Source: Sycobia sp. Sy_11 (Eukaryota; Arthropoda; Insecta; Hymenoptera; Epichrysomallidae). From it: a stretch of DNA of 64,000 nt. Positions 23,570-35,789 of the stretch are shown piece by piece. Position numbers and translations under genes: made by a program. The first letter of the stretch is position 1. Each line of letters begins with the position of its first letter. Under the pieces are notes generated by a model. The model ran no database searches and was not told the DNA's origin. It saw nothing but the letters and a program-made list of their open reading frames with translations. The DNA lies in assembly GCA_018907035.1 (NCBI GenBank), contig JACCIC010000052.1, forward strand, positions 2,874,501 to 2,938,500, given 5' to 3'.

Positions 23570-23940
23570 AGTCATTGAGTAATAGATTTTAGCGTTATTC
23601 TCCAAATTTCTATAAGCTTTTTGAAATGATTCACTAAAAGAAAATAATAATTATTTATGAAAAAAATTGTAGAAAGGTTTATGGTAGAATCTATATCTAA
23701 GTTAGATAATTAATAATAAGCATTTCTGTAAGGGCTTGAATCGAAATTCAAGTCACCTCGTAGAACGCAGAAATCTTTAAAAATGATTCATTGCTTCATT
23801 CATTTTATTATTTGTCCAACTGTTTCGTATATAGACAATTGTCTATCTACATTATTGACATCACCCATATTTTATTTGTCACTGTGGATTTACAATATCT
23901 TCATTCATTTGATAGTGTTTCATGTTATTTGTACAGTTTA
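23570..23940. other. AT-rich intron, nothing recognised
   Basis: No feature supported. Confidence 0.6.
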
Positions 23941-23944
23941 ATTT

Positions 23945-24285
23945 CATGTCACTTTAGTTCCTGAAGATGAACCGTAACAGTTCGAAACGTCGCGTCGGAC
24001 ACCAAGGTGATTCTTAATTGAAGGTGGTGGGGACAGTCAAATTGTCCTTTACTAACATAGAATATTGCTTTTATTATTTTTATTTTATTTGATTTATTAT
24101 TTTATTTTTATTTTTATTTTTAATTTTTAATATAATTTATTGTAGTAATAAGTTTTATTTCAGATTCTACGGGGGTGAACATAAACAAGGTCAGTCTGTC
24201 TGTCATTATTATAGCTAATATATTATATCATAAAGGCTGTAATACCGATAAAAATGTTTATTAATTCAATTGTACAGAACTCAAA
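23945..24285 (+). repeat. Penelope-like repeat tail (copy 1)
   Basis: Homologous to 33715-34065. It contains a CTGAAGA..GAAACGTC motif at 23961-23991, the stretch GTCCTTTACTAACATAGAAT, a T/A-rich spacer and GACTGTAAxACCxATAAAAAT near its end. The motif class is common at the ends of Penelope-like elements. No reverse transcriptase was found, so the assignment is tentative. Confidence 0.45.
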
Positions 24286-24759
24286 TTCGTACACAGTTGT
24301 AAGCATACGAACACTACGCTTATCTTTGCACCTCATTGCCATCTACACATTATTATAAGCAATTTGAACTTCATCTCACATAAATTTAGTTTCTAATTTT
24401 GGCGTTCTTTGCCTATTGGATTTTGCAGGCCACAAATTCCTGTATCGCGATCATGTAAAAATCCTACCAATGTAGGAGGTATATACTAGTTATCTATATA
24501 TACAATAAATCGATTCAGTTATTCCCTGGTATAGAGACATCCGGATTTCTTGCAGAACCAGTTTCGAAAGCTTTTATTAATGGATAAAAATACGCATCTT
24601 GGGATATTTGCATTTCAATATAATGATTTTCTTCCAAATAAATTTTATCAATTTCTCCACTCATCAACTTTTGTATTTCAGGTTTAGACTCGTCGCTACT
24701 CTAAGCTTTAAGATCATTTATTTTATCAAAAGTGAAAACAGCTCGTGATTTATTTAATA

Positions 24760-24800
24760 AAGACAACAACAACAATAACAGTAACAACAACAGCAGCTGT
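24760..24800. repeat. (ACA)n-rich microsatellite
   Basis: Imperfect CAA repeats (ACAACAACAACAATAACAG). Confidence 0.85.
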
Positions 24801-24834
24801 ATATTTGCTTGTGTTGGGGAAAAAATAAAACACT

Positions 24835-25200
24835 AGATTTAGACTACAAAAATAATTTTAGTTTATTCTTTTACTCTTAAACTATTTTTCTACGTAGTTA
24901 CTTTGGAATTCAATACATTTTTTATATCTGTTTCCAAGCTGAAACAAACTTCCTTTAACAAATGGTGTGCCCTGTTTTTGGATCTACGATTTAACGACTT
25001 TTTCGATTTCATCATTTAAAGCAAAGTGCTTGTCACTCAACATTTATTTCAACTTTCAACACACAACTAGATCTGTGTCTCCTGATTGTCTGATAGACAC
25101 TGACGCGTAGCGCAAAAAATTTTCGCAACAGCCCAAAATTGATTTGCTATTTACACATAACTTTTTCTTCTCGATCCATGGTGATACGTTGATCACTTAT
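24835..25200 (-). pseudogene. Mariner remnant with transposase C-terminus
   Basis: On the minus strand near 25045-24890 a mariner-type C-terminus can be read: KHFALNDEIEKVVKS, a stop, IQKQGTPFVKGSLFQLGNR, CIEFQSNYVEK. A possible N-terminal start (MDREEKVMCK) lies near 25180. The catalytic domain between is missing, so this is an internally deleted relic. Confidence 0.6.
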
Positions 25201-25213
25201 TTTGGACAGACCG

Positions 25214-25214
<1 letters not shown>

Positions 25215-25280
<66 letters not shown>

Positions 25281-25690
25281 ACTAATTTATAAAGACAAAG
25301 CGTGTTTTTGTTTGCACACGATAACCGAAAAAACTACCGAACCGATTGTTCTGAAATTTGACATATTATCTTGGGAAGGACATAGGCTATGTTTTTTATG
25401 GAAAATCATTTTACTTTCATCAATAAACTAAGTTAATGGTTTTAACAATCAGTTTCATCAGCGGCCACTAGGTGGCGTCTTGAATCACGAACATCAACTC
25501 AAAGTAGTCCGCTTAAAGTATTAATACCAGGCCAGCTCAAACGAATGTTCATATCCAACTTTGGGATGCATATCCTAAAGGAGGTGTGACGTTTAGTCGG
25601 TATTACTGTTTTTGTTCTTCAGGTTAATCTGACATTACTCTCACACCGATATCTTTTGATTTTTGTAAATTTTATTTTCTCTTATGGGAG

Positions 25691-25736
<46 letters not shown>

Positions 25737-26055
25737 ATAAAATGGTTCTGTATGCTAAATCATACTGAATATAGTTTGTGACTACAAATTATGTTTTTAT
25801 TTTTTTACGTTATATTAACTTTAGAATTGTGACAAGAGCCTATGTTTTTTTAGTTTGAACAAAAGAAATGATGGAAAAATAAGGTTCTTTACCAAAAACC
25901 TCGAAACTATATATATAATATATCGTCACTTCTGTATAAAAAGGCAATATCCATCGTCTGCTTAAAAAATACGCTATTCGCATACCAACATTTTGCTTGA
26001 ATTTCAGTTGGCATCACTACGAAAATATTCACGGTATTTCATTTAAAAAACAGTG
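25215..26055 (-). repeat. CR60 fragment, reverse
   Basis: An AT tract (25217-25277), then the tail in reverse (starting TACTAATTTATAAAGACAAA), containing a perfect CTCF-core-like motif at 25464-25477, a CT tract (25692-25734) and the internal block (CATCATTTCTTTTG type in reverse) to about 26052. There is no head and no 60-bp array. Confidence 0.85.
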
Positions 26056-28190
26056 CTCATTTACACAAAGTTTGTATTACGCGGAAAATATTTTTCATTG
26101 TTTTATTCTATCATATTTTCAAATAACAAGTTTTCTTTTTCATTTATTATTATTTTTTTTAATATTTTTGATTTATTTGTAATAGAAAATTTATAACCAT
26201 TGGGGAAATGTTCTAGAAATAATATTTCGAGCTTAGAAGTATAAAACTTATGATGAAATTGTCTGAATTAATAATGAAGTAGTGAAAACAAAAAAAATCT
26301 TATATAAATGGTGATATATAAAACAATTTTGAGCTTGTAGAAAAATGTTTTAAATCAAATTGGTAAATGTCACTAAAATAAATATTGAATATTCAATACT
26401 TTTTTTTAAACTATCAATGCTAAAGGCTCATCATTCGCTCAGATAACATTAATTGCCAAGCATCGCTTGGCTCCAATCTGAAGTCTGTTTGTGATCAGAT
26501 TGTGTCCAACCAGGTCCAACTTTCCTCCACTAGTTGGAGCAGCAATGGGTGGTTCTTTATTGCTCCAGTAGTTGGATTATCAAATAGTGTTTGAAATCTG
26601 TATCCATTTTGGATCCAGAAGTTGCAAATATGAAATAAATGCATTTTGTAGATTATGTTTTTCAAGTTTTAACGGGTTTTCGTAGATACGGCGTCGAAGC
26701 TGAGAACACGGGATAGAACTGTTATAATATTATAAGTTGCAATAAAAATATATTACTAAATTTGATAAAACTTACTGATTTATAAAAAATAATTGAATAT
26801 GTGTAGTTCTATTTATTTACAATTTAGATCAATAATGATAAGTATTTGTTATACATACATTTTTGGAGATTACAAACAAAACTTTTCGTGAAAGGTATGT
26901 TCTTGTGTCAAAATTAAAAACTAACATATTTGTAGAATACTGTGATTATTGATGAAGTTAATAAATTATCGATTTGAATTCTGTCATATAGATGAAAAAT
27001 ATCAAAAATATCAAAAATTGTAAAATAAGTGTATAGATTATTTATTAATAGATTATTCAAATAAACTTAATTTTAAGAATTAATACTTTTGTATTGTATG
27101 TGTTTTTTATAGGACTTTTTTAATTTAAAAGAAAATCAAAAGTCAGAAAACTAATTACAAATTAAAATAATATTCACATACAAAATAATTCAGAAGATAA
27201 AGTATTTGAAATGGTTATTTTAATGTATATAGCTTTTAGCAATAATGCATTCTTTTAAGCTTTTATTAAAATTATTCAAACGCAATTTAGCACAAATAGG
27301 TAATATAAAAAATAATTATAAAATAAATAAATTTTAAAAATATGCAAAACAAGAAAGTGAAGTTATTGAGAACTTTGCTCACAAGTATACATGGCTATGA
27401 CAACATTGAAAGTAAATGGATATTGTAACTTCTGATTGTAAGTATAATAATATATTTTTTAATATAACTTTAAAATAATGAAAAAAATTTTAACTTGGTT
27501 GATACAGAAAAGTAATTTTGATTCGCATATCATGGTTTTCATTTACAACATCTAAAAAAAGTACATTGCTAAATACACAATAGTTTAAACATTTTCAAAA
27601 ATTTTTCTTCCAATGTTACTATATTTTGGAAACAAATTATACCTTTGATACATATAGTATAACTGTGATAAAAAAAATATTTTGAATCGATATTTATTTG
27701 AATTACAGAATGGAATATGTTGGGGTTGCAAATAAGGGTGCTGTGTTCAGCAAGGAAAGTTCTCAGACACACGTTATACAGATTTGAAAATAATGTTTCC
27801 TTCCTACTGTGCTAAGCCGATTGACGAAGACTGAGCTATTGCAGTGAGAGCGCAAATGATATTTTATAACAACCGGTAATGCGCCTGCATGTCTATATGA
27901 TCATTTTTACACGTATTTTATCCTTTCCTGTTTTTTCTTCTCTTCCTCTACTCAATGCGTGGAAAAGTTTAGATCAAGCTAGCCGTAATGAAATACTACA
28001 CAGCTGCATTCTGCAGATGTAGGGATTTTATTGTAAATAGCATCACGCCGCCGTCATAAAACGACTGTAAAAATATATCTAAGCTTAATGTAATGAATTT
28101 GGTATATAAGCTTAATGTAAATACTACGTGTTCGAGCGAAAGTATGATCATTTTAAAATGAAGATTGTACAACTGAGGCACACAATATTT
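26056..28190. other. AT-rich intron, little recognised
   Basis: No coding or RNA feature. Around 26490-26580 TCCAAC/GTTGGA words recur five or more times, with a small GGAGCAGCAAT..ATTGCTCC dyad; meaning unknown. Confidence 0.5.
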
Positions 28191-28199
28191 GTACCGTTT

Positions 28200-28660
28200 G
28201 GTTCCGTGAATTATATTGCAGGCGTCCTCAAATAGAATGTTTATGCACCTCTGCTCCTCCCACTCTGTGCCACAGTAACGCGCACGCCCATTTCGGCGGT
28301 GCTCACAGTTTTCGCTCGGAAAGGTCTACTGGTTTCCAAGACTATAGTCTCCGAAAGGACAACCCGAACCTTTTTCCGATGCGTTCCGACTCGCTTATAC
28401 TTAAGATTACCCCATGACTGAGGGAAGTGGCGCCCTATCGGCCAAGCACTTGTAGTAAGGGGCCGCTCCCCCTCCCTTCTCACTTTCGGCAAGAGACAAG
28501 GGAATGAGTGCACCAAGGAAGGGGCAAGGCTCACTCGTGTTTCAAACGCTCGAATAGACAGATCACGCACTTATTGTATCAGATTGTATATTCGTTTATT
28601 CACAGTATATTATCAAAATATTTCACTTTATCTTTATAGGCGTGTTGTTTTATTTGAATA
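28200..28660. other. GC-rich island, possible solo LTR or regulatory segment
   Basis: In a region otherwise over 70 percent AT, 28210-28580 is clearly GC-rich with many CpGs (CAGTAACGCGCACGCCCATT). Downstream on the plus strand come TTGTATATTCGTTTATTCAC and an AATAAAG signal near 28660, an arrangement seen in LTRs. A 109-codon frame on the minus strand shows no recognisable domain. No second copy and no target duplication were identified, so the assignment stays open. Confidence 0.35.
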
Positions 28661-28766
28661 AAGTAAAAGAAAAAGAATCAGAATAGTGATAATTGCCTTA
28701 ATTCATTAGTTTTGTTCTCCTATCTTCTTTTCCGTTTACACGTCTTGATCTGAACAGAATTTTCGT

Positions 28767-29164
28767 ACAATACACTACTTAAACTTTATACTATAGTATG
28801 AAGCATTTACTAGTTTTAAATATCTTTGTAATTTTTCCAATATAATTTGTCAGTTATTTACAAGCTAATCATTGGGCCAGTTAAATAAAGTGAACGACAG
28901 AGGCAATGTGTAGTTACACCAAGGCATGCACTATAAGATATCGATGACGGGAAAAACTATTCAGCTTACTAAATAATTATATTTATGAAGATCAATTAAA
29001 AAATTTTAATGATATTTACGTCAACTGTAATAAATTAAACTAACAAATAGTTCATTTGTTTTACAATTCGACCATCATTACATAATTCTTTGATTTATAA
29101 AGAATATAAGATCGATAACAATATGTGTTTTTTTAATATTAACTATAAAGTATTTATTAAATAT

Positions 29165-29214
<50 letters not shown>

Positions 29215-29573
29215 CAATCTTATATTCTTCATAAAGTAAAAGAATTATATAATGATAGTCGGACTGTAAGACCAATGAACCACTTGTTAGTTTAATTTAT
29301 TACAGTTGACGTAAATACAATTAAAATTTTTTAATTGATCCTCATAAATATGACTATTTAGAAAGCTGAACAGTTCTTTCCGTCGCCGATATCTTAAGTG
29401 CATGCCATGGTGTAGCTACACATTGTCTCTGTTGTTCACTTTATTTAATTGTCACAATGGTTATGTTATAGATAACTGAAACATCATATCGGAAAAATTA
29501 CAAAGATATTGAAAACTAGTAAATATTTCATAGTATACTAAAAAGTTTAAGTACTGTATTGTATATATACAAG
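28767..29573. repeat. Long inverted repeat (foldback element)
   Basis: The left arm (about 28767-29150) and right arm (about 29200-29573) are reverse complements over some 370 bases with scattered differences and small indels. Paired landmarks: GGCAATGTGTAGTTACACCA with the reverse of 29410-29430, GATCAATTAAAAAATTTTAA with 29322-29342, and ATATTTACGTCAACTGTAAT with 29300-29320. The loop is short and contains an (AT)n tract (29170-29210). No coding sequence is inside. It could be a MITE-like foldback element or a duplicated-inverted older repeat. Confidence 0.85.
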
Positions 29574-30453
29574 GTGTTCAAAATGTTCCGAATCCCTCAC
29601 TTATAATATAAAGTAATTCCATGACGTTACCTTAATTAAGTATACTTCTCGTGTCTGAGCAATATGAGGTTTTTCAGTCCATACTGATACGTCCTAATCG
29701 TAAACCCTGGACGCCATTCTTAGTGAATTGGTGACTGAGAGCAGGCAATGATGATTGTAAAATTTTTTAATGAATTTTAATTCATTTGTAGATCTAACTA
29801 TGTATGTACGTAGTATTCTCTGATGACCTGGAAAACTTTTACAAAGTCACTTGTCATACTCTCTATCCTGATGAGATTCAGCGTAAAATGTTCAAGAGAG
29901 AAATCGAACATTTGAATGAAGGCCAATGTCAATTACACTTTCTAAAATCCTAATGCAAAATTTCGCGCTGGTGTAAAATGGAGAATTACAACTAGGAGGC
30001 TTAATTTGGACAACTAAAGTTAACCTTCAAATCACCTTGAAAATCAAGGACAATGTAAATTTAACGCCACCATAAAGTATGTTTTACAAAATCAAATTAC
30101 GTTAGTATTAGTCAGATACGTTCAAAGTTCTTAATAATCAGGATTTCTTAGCTTTCTGCTACTAAATTACCTCTGTACGTCATTTTAAGCCCTAACATGG
30201 ATGCATATCCAGATGTAAAATTTCGTGCTCTTTCAGAATCTGAAATAAAAGATAGGGGACCCTATAGAAAAAACTGAAGATCACCTTGAAATGACCTTGA
30301 AAATGATAATCAATAACAAATCCAACGTCACCATTTAGTTGAACCGTCAAAACTGAACAACTTTTGTATTTAACATTTTTTTGTGCTTACGCTTTAAGTG
30401 CTTACTTTATGTTATAAATGGAAGGGGGGCTCCGAAAAATTTCGAACACTCTG
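29569..30453. mobile_element. Short element with terminal inverted repeats and internal duplication
   Basis: Ends read inward ACAAGGTGTTCAAAATGTT.. (left) and ACAGAGTGTTCGAAATTTTT.. (right), about 24 bases with some mismatches. The interior holds two related halves: AATTTCGCGCTGG.. and TCACCTTGAAAATCAAGG.. near 29960-30080, and AATTTCGTGCTCT.. and GATCACCTTGAAATGACC.. near 30222-30340. No coding frame is present, so it is presumed non-autonomous; the superfamily is not recognised. It starts where the long inverted repeat ends. Confidence 0.6.
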
Positions 30454-30461
30454 TATATATA

Positions 30462-31735
30462 TTAAGTGTCCAGATTTGCTTTCGCCGGTTTTTCTGAACT
30501 TCGTGGCTTTAATGTAAAAAAACTGACTCTACATTTATAATTCCAAGTATTGTTCATCGCAGATCACTACTTTCCTCCATTTTTCGGGCAGCATACGAAT
30601 TCCACGTTCAAAAAACTGTTCATCTTTTGAAGTGATCTACGAATGGATTCAATTTTTTACTTTTTCATAAGGTCGGAAGTGCTGGTTAGCTAGGGCTTGT
30701 GCCATTGATCGAAACAAGTAATAGTCTGAGGGAGTAACGTCCGGAGAATACGGCGGGTAAGTTAGAACTTCCCATTTCAACGATTCCAATTATGTCTTGA
30801 CCACTTTCGCAACATGGGGCTGAGCAATGAGCATTGTCATGCTGAAAAATCACTTTTTCATGTCTATCGTTGGTTTGCGGCCGTTTGTCTTTCAATGGTT
30901 GGCTCAAACAAATTAACTGCATTCGATAACGATGGCCTGTGATTGTTTCAGTGGGTTTGAACATCTCCTAATGCACTACGTCAAGTTGGTCCCAGGAATA
31001 CTGAGCATGATATTGGAACCCTTAATATGCAATAACCGTTTGGTCATCAACTTAGAAGAGTGGCCGGGACGTATCCACGATTATCTGCATTTGGGATTAT
31101 TGTAATGAACCCATTTTTCGTCTCCTGTTCCAGTGTGATTCAAAAATCTCTTTCATCTTTGCCTTGCAAGCAGCTGTTCACAAGCAAACAAATGACGTCC
31201 AAAATCTCTCGGTTGCAACTCGTACGACATCCAATTTCCTTGTTTCTGAAGCATTCCCGTGACTTTCAAGTGAAATGGCTTGTTGCATCACTCCCAATGA
31301 TTCTGTCAATTCTTGTTACGTTTAACGCGAGTCTTGGTCATGTAATGCCTCCAATAATGCATCTTCGAAAACATTCTCTCTCTAACCATCACGCTGGCCT
31401 TCGACGTGAAAATCGCCATTCTTGAAGTGTTGAAACCATTCTCGGCTCGTTCTTTCACTAACAACGGTTTCATCATAGGTATTTGAGAGCATTGGGAGAG
31501 CCTTAGCCGCAGATTTCTTCATATTAAAGCAGAAAATTAAAACCTTCCGCAAATGACGAGAATTTTGCTCGTAAGCTGACACGTATAATAGAGAATAACT
31601 TTATGATGCATACAAAAATGGACTAATATTTCGATGACGTTATGTTTACATATATCTAAGCTTATTGTATGACATCTACGATCTATTTATTTCGACTACT
31701 ACTTACCGCTACAGCCATCTATTGCAAAACGGCGT
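30462..31735 (-). pseudogene. Decayed mariner element and transposase
   Basis: Minus-strand mariner. The left terminal repeat reads TTAAGTGTCCAGATTTGC after a TA. The transposase start is at about 31580 (MSAYEQNSRHLRKVLIFCFN), with KKSAAKALPML and SREWFQHFKNGDFHVEGQ, then stops. The catalytic part 30686-30964 has IFQHDNAHCSAP and, shifted, YSPDVTPSDYYLF-like sequence near 30740. Multiple frameshifts and stops make it inactive. The right terminal repeat is not clear and runs into a CA/AT microsatellite. Confidence 0.85.
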
Positions 31736-31738
31736 TTA

Positions 31739-31819
<81 letters not shown>
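31739..31819. repeat. (CA)n followed by (TA)n microsatellite
   Basis: About 30 bases of CA repeats continue directly into about 48 bases of AT repeats. Confidence 0.95.
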
Positions 31820-31823
<4 letters not shown>

Positions 31824-32044
31824 TATCTATATATTAATATTTAATATAAGATACTTGGATTTCAGATGTTATATTCATCGATATATAAGAAATAATTTGA
31901 AATGTATAAAAAATAGATTTAATAAGTGTTTATATTATTTATAATGAAAGTATTATTGTATTTAAGTTGTTTTAAATAAATATTATAATTTCTTGTACCT
32001 AAATGTGTTTAAATATATCTATATTTATAACACAATAAATATTT

Positions 32045-33055
32045 TTTCTTTATTCTTACCTACAAATCGTACGTTCACTGCTTGATTCCGGTTCTCATAT
32101 GGAAAAATATAGTCCTTACCTTATACGAAAAGGCTTTTTTACGATCTTCGTTACAACCCTCAGCTTCGTCTGAGGCCGTAAACCTCTCATTTCATAAATA
32201 AACCTTTCCGTACTCGGTAAGAAATGTACTATTTCCGAACTCCGGGCACAAAATACGATTTTCTGCAGCTGTGTAGAGGGAGCAAAATACTACTTTTTTT
32301 CCCTAGGGAGGAAAAGTGTTTATTATCGCTTCCCGACCAATCAGAAAGCAGAATTTTACTTTACCTCCCTTGAGCTAGATATTCGAGATTTTAAAATATA
32401 ATAGAATTCATATTCTATGTGAAATGTATTATAAAAATTCTTATAATATTTTTTAAATATTAAAAATTATCTACATCTTTGTTTTTAAATTTTTTTTGTT
32501 TTTAAATTCTATTGATTATGCTATTAAATTTTTTTAAATTTTATTTTAAGTTTGGATTATTAACAAACTTATATTTTTTAATTGATTATTCTTATTTTGT
32601 TTTAGAAAAGGGGGGCTCCGTTCTCAACCTTGACGGAGACTCCACATCCTGCACCTCACGTTCCCATCCTACATATCTTCATATCATACTTTATCAATTT
32701 CCAAATAAGAGGAAATCATTTCATTTAATCTTATGAAATTCAAATAACTTGCAGCAAGAAACTTAAGAGAAAAACGATAATATTGTACTTTTTTTAAATC
32801 CAACGAATTATAATTTATGTTAGGGCAACTTATTTCGGAGCGAGTATCATCTAGAACTTTAAATATTATACCTTCTCGTTCTATATAAGCATAACTAACA
32901 CAAGGGGGGTTGCCATTGTTTAATTCTATGAGTTTGTTATTCAATTTTTTGTGTATTTCTTTGAAGAAGAAAAACCCTCCTTGTATGGGAACACAGTATG
33001 TAACACATGGGACCAAAGGCGTTTTTCTCCCTTGTGTCACAATGTACAATTTCAT
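32045..33055 (+). repeat. Dispersed repeat family B, uninterrupted copy
   Basis: Uninterrupted relative of 1410-4260 and of the reverse copy at 60008-61215. Landmarks: TTGATTCCGGTTCTCAT, TAGTCCTTACCTTATACGAA, ACTACTTTTTTTCCCTAGGG, TTAAGAGAAAAACGATAATA, and the ending ATGTAACACATGGGACC. The CAGCTTCGTCTGAGGCCGTA segment resembles the GGCTTCGC-type start motifs of several insect repeats. No coding sequence was seen. Confidence 0.75.
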
Positions 33056-33714
33056 AATGCAAACACACATACGTGCACGCACGAGCATACGCGTATACAC
33101 TCACACATGCATACATGCATATACGATCATACAAGAATTGATGCAATATGGGTCCAATAAAGCTCCAATATGGATCCAACCAAGCGGCAGCTTTTGCTGT
33201 TCCGCCAGTTGCATGGGTATTGGCGATACATGGAACGGCAACTGGACGACAACTAGAAGCAGAATATTGGAAAATTTCTCTAACAGTTGGCAGCAAGATG
33301 GCGGTAGCGTGACGTCACCATGTTATTTAGATCATTGGTTTTTCTTGATAGTTATTCATTTTTATTTTATTATAAATTATAATAAATAAATTATAATTAT
33401 TAATTTTAGAGCAAAGATAGATAGAACATAAAAACTTACTTCATTACTGTTTCAACAGTTTTTTTCGAAACTGTAAATTCTTCGATATAACATGCTGTTT
33501 ATATATTTTTTATAATTTTTACAATTAAATTTTTATTTCCGAAAATGTTCTCGTTATATTCGTAATCAGAGTCTGAAAATATACATGTATGATTTTTTCA
33601 GAATTTTTATTCGACTTTTTTTTGAAAATATGAAACTACTTTTTATGTCCAGGTAAGCAGCGAACGTATAATATAGATGGTTAGAACCAGTGGACGTTAT
33701 GTTTTTATCATTAT
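33056..33714. other. Unrecognised stretch with alternating CA/TG words
   Basis: 33060-33130 is a run of CATACGTGCACG-like alternating purine-pyrimidine sequence. 33170-33310 is a GC-richer patch with repeated GGATCCAAC/GGCAACTGG words. No gene recognised. Confidence 0.4.
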
Positions 33715-34065
33715 TTAATTTAAACTTTATTCTCAGTTTAGTTCCTGAGGATGAACCGTAGCGGTTCGAAACGTCGAACACCAAAGGAGAGAATAGGGTG
33801 GTAGGGGCAATCGGATTGTCCTTCACTAACATAGAATATAGTTTATTATTTTTATTATTTTTATTTTATAATATGTTATATTGTTATTATTATGTTTTAA
33901 TATTTTTAATTTTTAATCTAATTTATTTTTAGTAATAAGTTTGATTTCAGATTCGGGGCTAATCATAAACAAGGACAGTCTGATTGTGATTATTTCAGTT
34001 AATATATTATATTATAAAGACTGTACGATCAATAAAAATACTTATTAATTTAACTTTATTCTGAC
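33715..34065 (+). repeat. Penelope-like repeat tail (copy 2)
   Basis: Second copy of the repeat at 23945-24285. The CTGAGGA..GAAACGTC motif at 33745-33775 has a perfect AACCG/CGGTT stem with a TAG loop. Reverse fragments of the same tail occur at 5462-5510, 35455-35502 and 51972-52065. Confidence 0.45.
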
Positions 34066-35454
34066 CCCTAATTTGAGCCAGGGATAAATAACTGAAATTT
34101 TTATTTACTTGTTTGGATGCCTATCGTTGCCACGTGCAGATAAGGTGCTTAAGCGAAGCTCACTACGTTTTAGAGCACACTCAAACGAACCATTTAAATT
34201 AATTTTCGCTTATAATAAATTTATAACAAAAAATATCGCTATTTCTTGGACTATTATTTTTGGTATTAATATTGGCCAGTACTCCCTGAGCCAGCGTTTC
34301 CAAAAGGTTTCCACGTAACTTTATGTTATCTTTGTCGCCATAAGCAGATATTGTTAGCATCATATTTTTCTAACTCTAGACCTTTCGACTTGAGGCACTT
34401 AAAAAGTGTTTCAGAGTCAAAGCCTTTTCATCACACGGATCTAAAGATACATTTGTCAGAGCTAGCAAGTGTACCGAATATTTGATTTCGATTAATAGTG
34501 TGAACATTATAATCTCATTAAATTTAACTACCGTATAATAAAGTTTTTAAGATTTCCAATTTCAAAGTATATCTGCAATAGTAATAAAATTAGAAGAAAT
34601 TTAAAAAATGGTTATAAATATCAACTATCAAATGCATAATATAAAAACAAGCTTAAATAAGTTGTTTATGAGAAATTTTAGTTGAAATTAAAAGTTACAT
34701 GAAAACGGACATTCTCATATTCTCTCCCTTCATCGACAAATATAGGACAAACATAGTACATCAACGAAGAAAACAAAAGAAAACTCTCAGAAACACATTA
34801 ACTTAAATACGAAGCCACTCCGTACTAGATATTTTTAAGTACAGATGCGCAAAATTACTTTATTTGCAAACAACAGGGACATATTGCTCGGCTAAGCCCT
34901 ACAAATATATTAATAATATCATGCTAAATAAAAATTCTTATAAATATTCAAGTACGTAGCATAAACATAAATTTGAGAGAAAGAGAAAAGGAAAATAGTA
35001 ATTAATACAATATATAATATCCTGTAATTTGCAAATAAACACACACACAAACCTGCACAATATACTGTGCTTCTCATTGCCTATACATAAATTATGTAAA
35101 CTGTTATATACGATACTAAAAATACGCTTGTATAAAACGAAAAAATAGTTTAAGTAGCAATTCTAATATTATTTTGAATCTGTAATACTTCACTTATACT
35201 GAAGTTCAATGTTACAAGTCTGGAAAATGTTTATTCGAAAGAGGGATCTATTATGTTCTAGATCTTGCTATGGAGATTAAAAGTAAATCCGATTCACTAA
35301 CGCAAAAAAAAACTTGCGCGATAGCATAATTTCATTAATTTTATAAACAATTTTTAATATAAAATAGTACATAAAACAATGCAATCAAATTGTTTTAATA
35401 AATATGAAATTGATAAATTATTAACATTAAAAATTATACTTATGTCAATCGTTT
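34066..35454. other. AT-rich intron, nothing recognised
   Basis: No supported feature on either strand. Confidence 0.6.
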
Positions 35455-35710
35455 TGAATTAAATAAATATATTTTATTATTGGTCTTACAGTCTTTATAA
35501 TAAAACTAGCTTCCCTTGTCTCGGCTTCGCTTGAGATAATAATTTAACAGAATTATTGAACAGTTCAATAATATCCAAGTAAAAAGTATTCTATATATAA
35601 AAACATCTATATTACTATAAATAATTTACCGTAATTTACGCATCGTTACTTTTGTATAAAAAGCTGCTTCAATGTAGCATCCACTTCAAAAAGTTGATAT
35701 TTTGCCGACC

Positions 35711-35775
<65 letters not shown>
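35455..35775 (+). repeat. CR60 head with adjoining AT tract
   Basis: 35455-35502 is a reverse fragment of the Penelope-like tail. From 35505 (ACTAGCTTCCCTTGTCTCGG) the CR60 head runs to the (AT)n tract at 35714-35775 (AAGCTGCTTCAATGTAGCAT). Instead of the 60-bp array, unrelated GC-rich sequence follows; the array resumes only at 38596 after another AT tract. Confidence 0.8.
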
Positions 35776-35780
<5 letters not shown>

Positions 35781-35789
35781 AGAAAAATA

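Noticed and set aside
26490..26580. Cluster of TCCAAC/GTTGGA words as a regulatory element
   Set aside because: Short, AT-rich context, no second copy with the same arrangement; could be chance.
28241..28570. 109-codon frame in the GC-rich island
   Set aside because: No recognisable domain, no splice context; long frames are expected by chance in GC-rich DNA.
32684..33389. Overlapping frames of 120-160 codons on both strands
   Set aside because: They lie in the dispersed family B repeat and neighbouring CA-rich sequence, and both strands are open.
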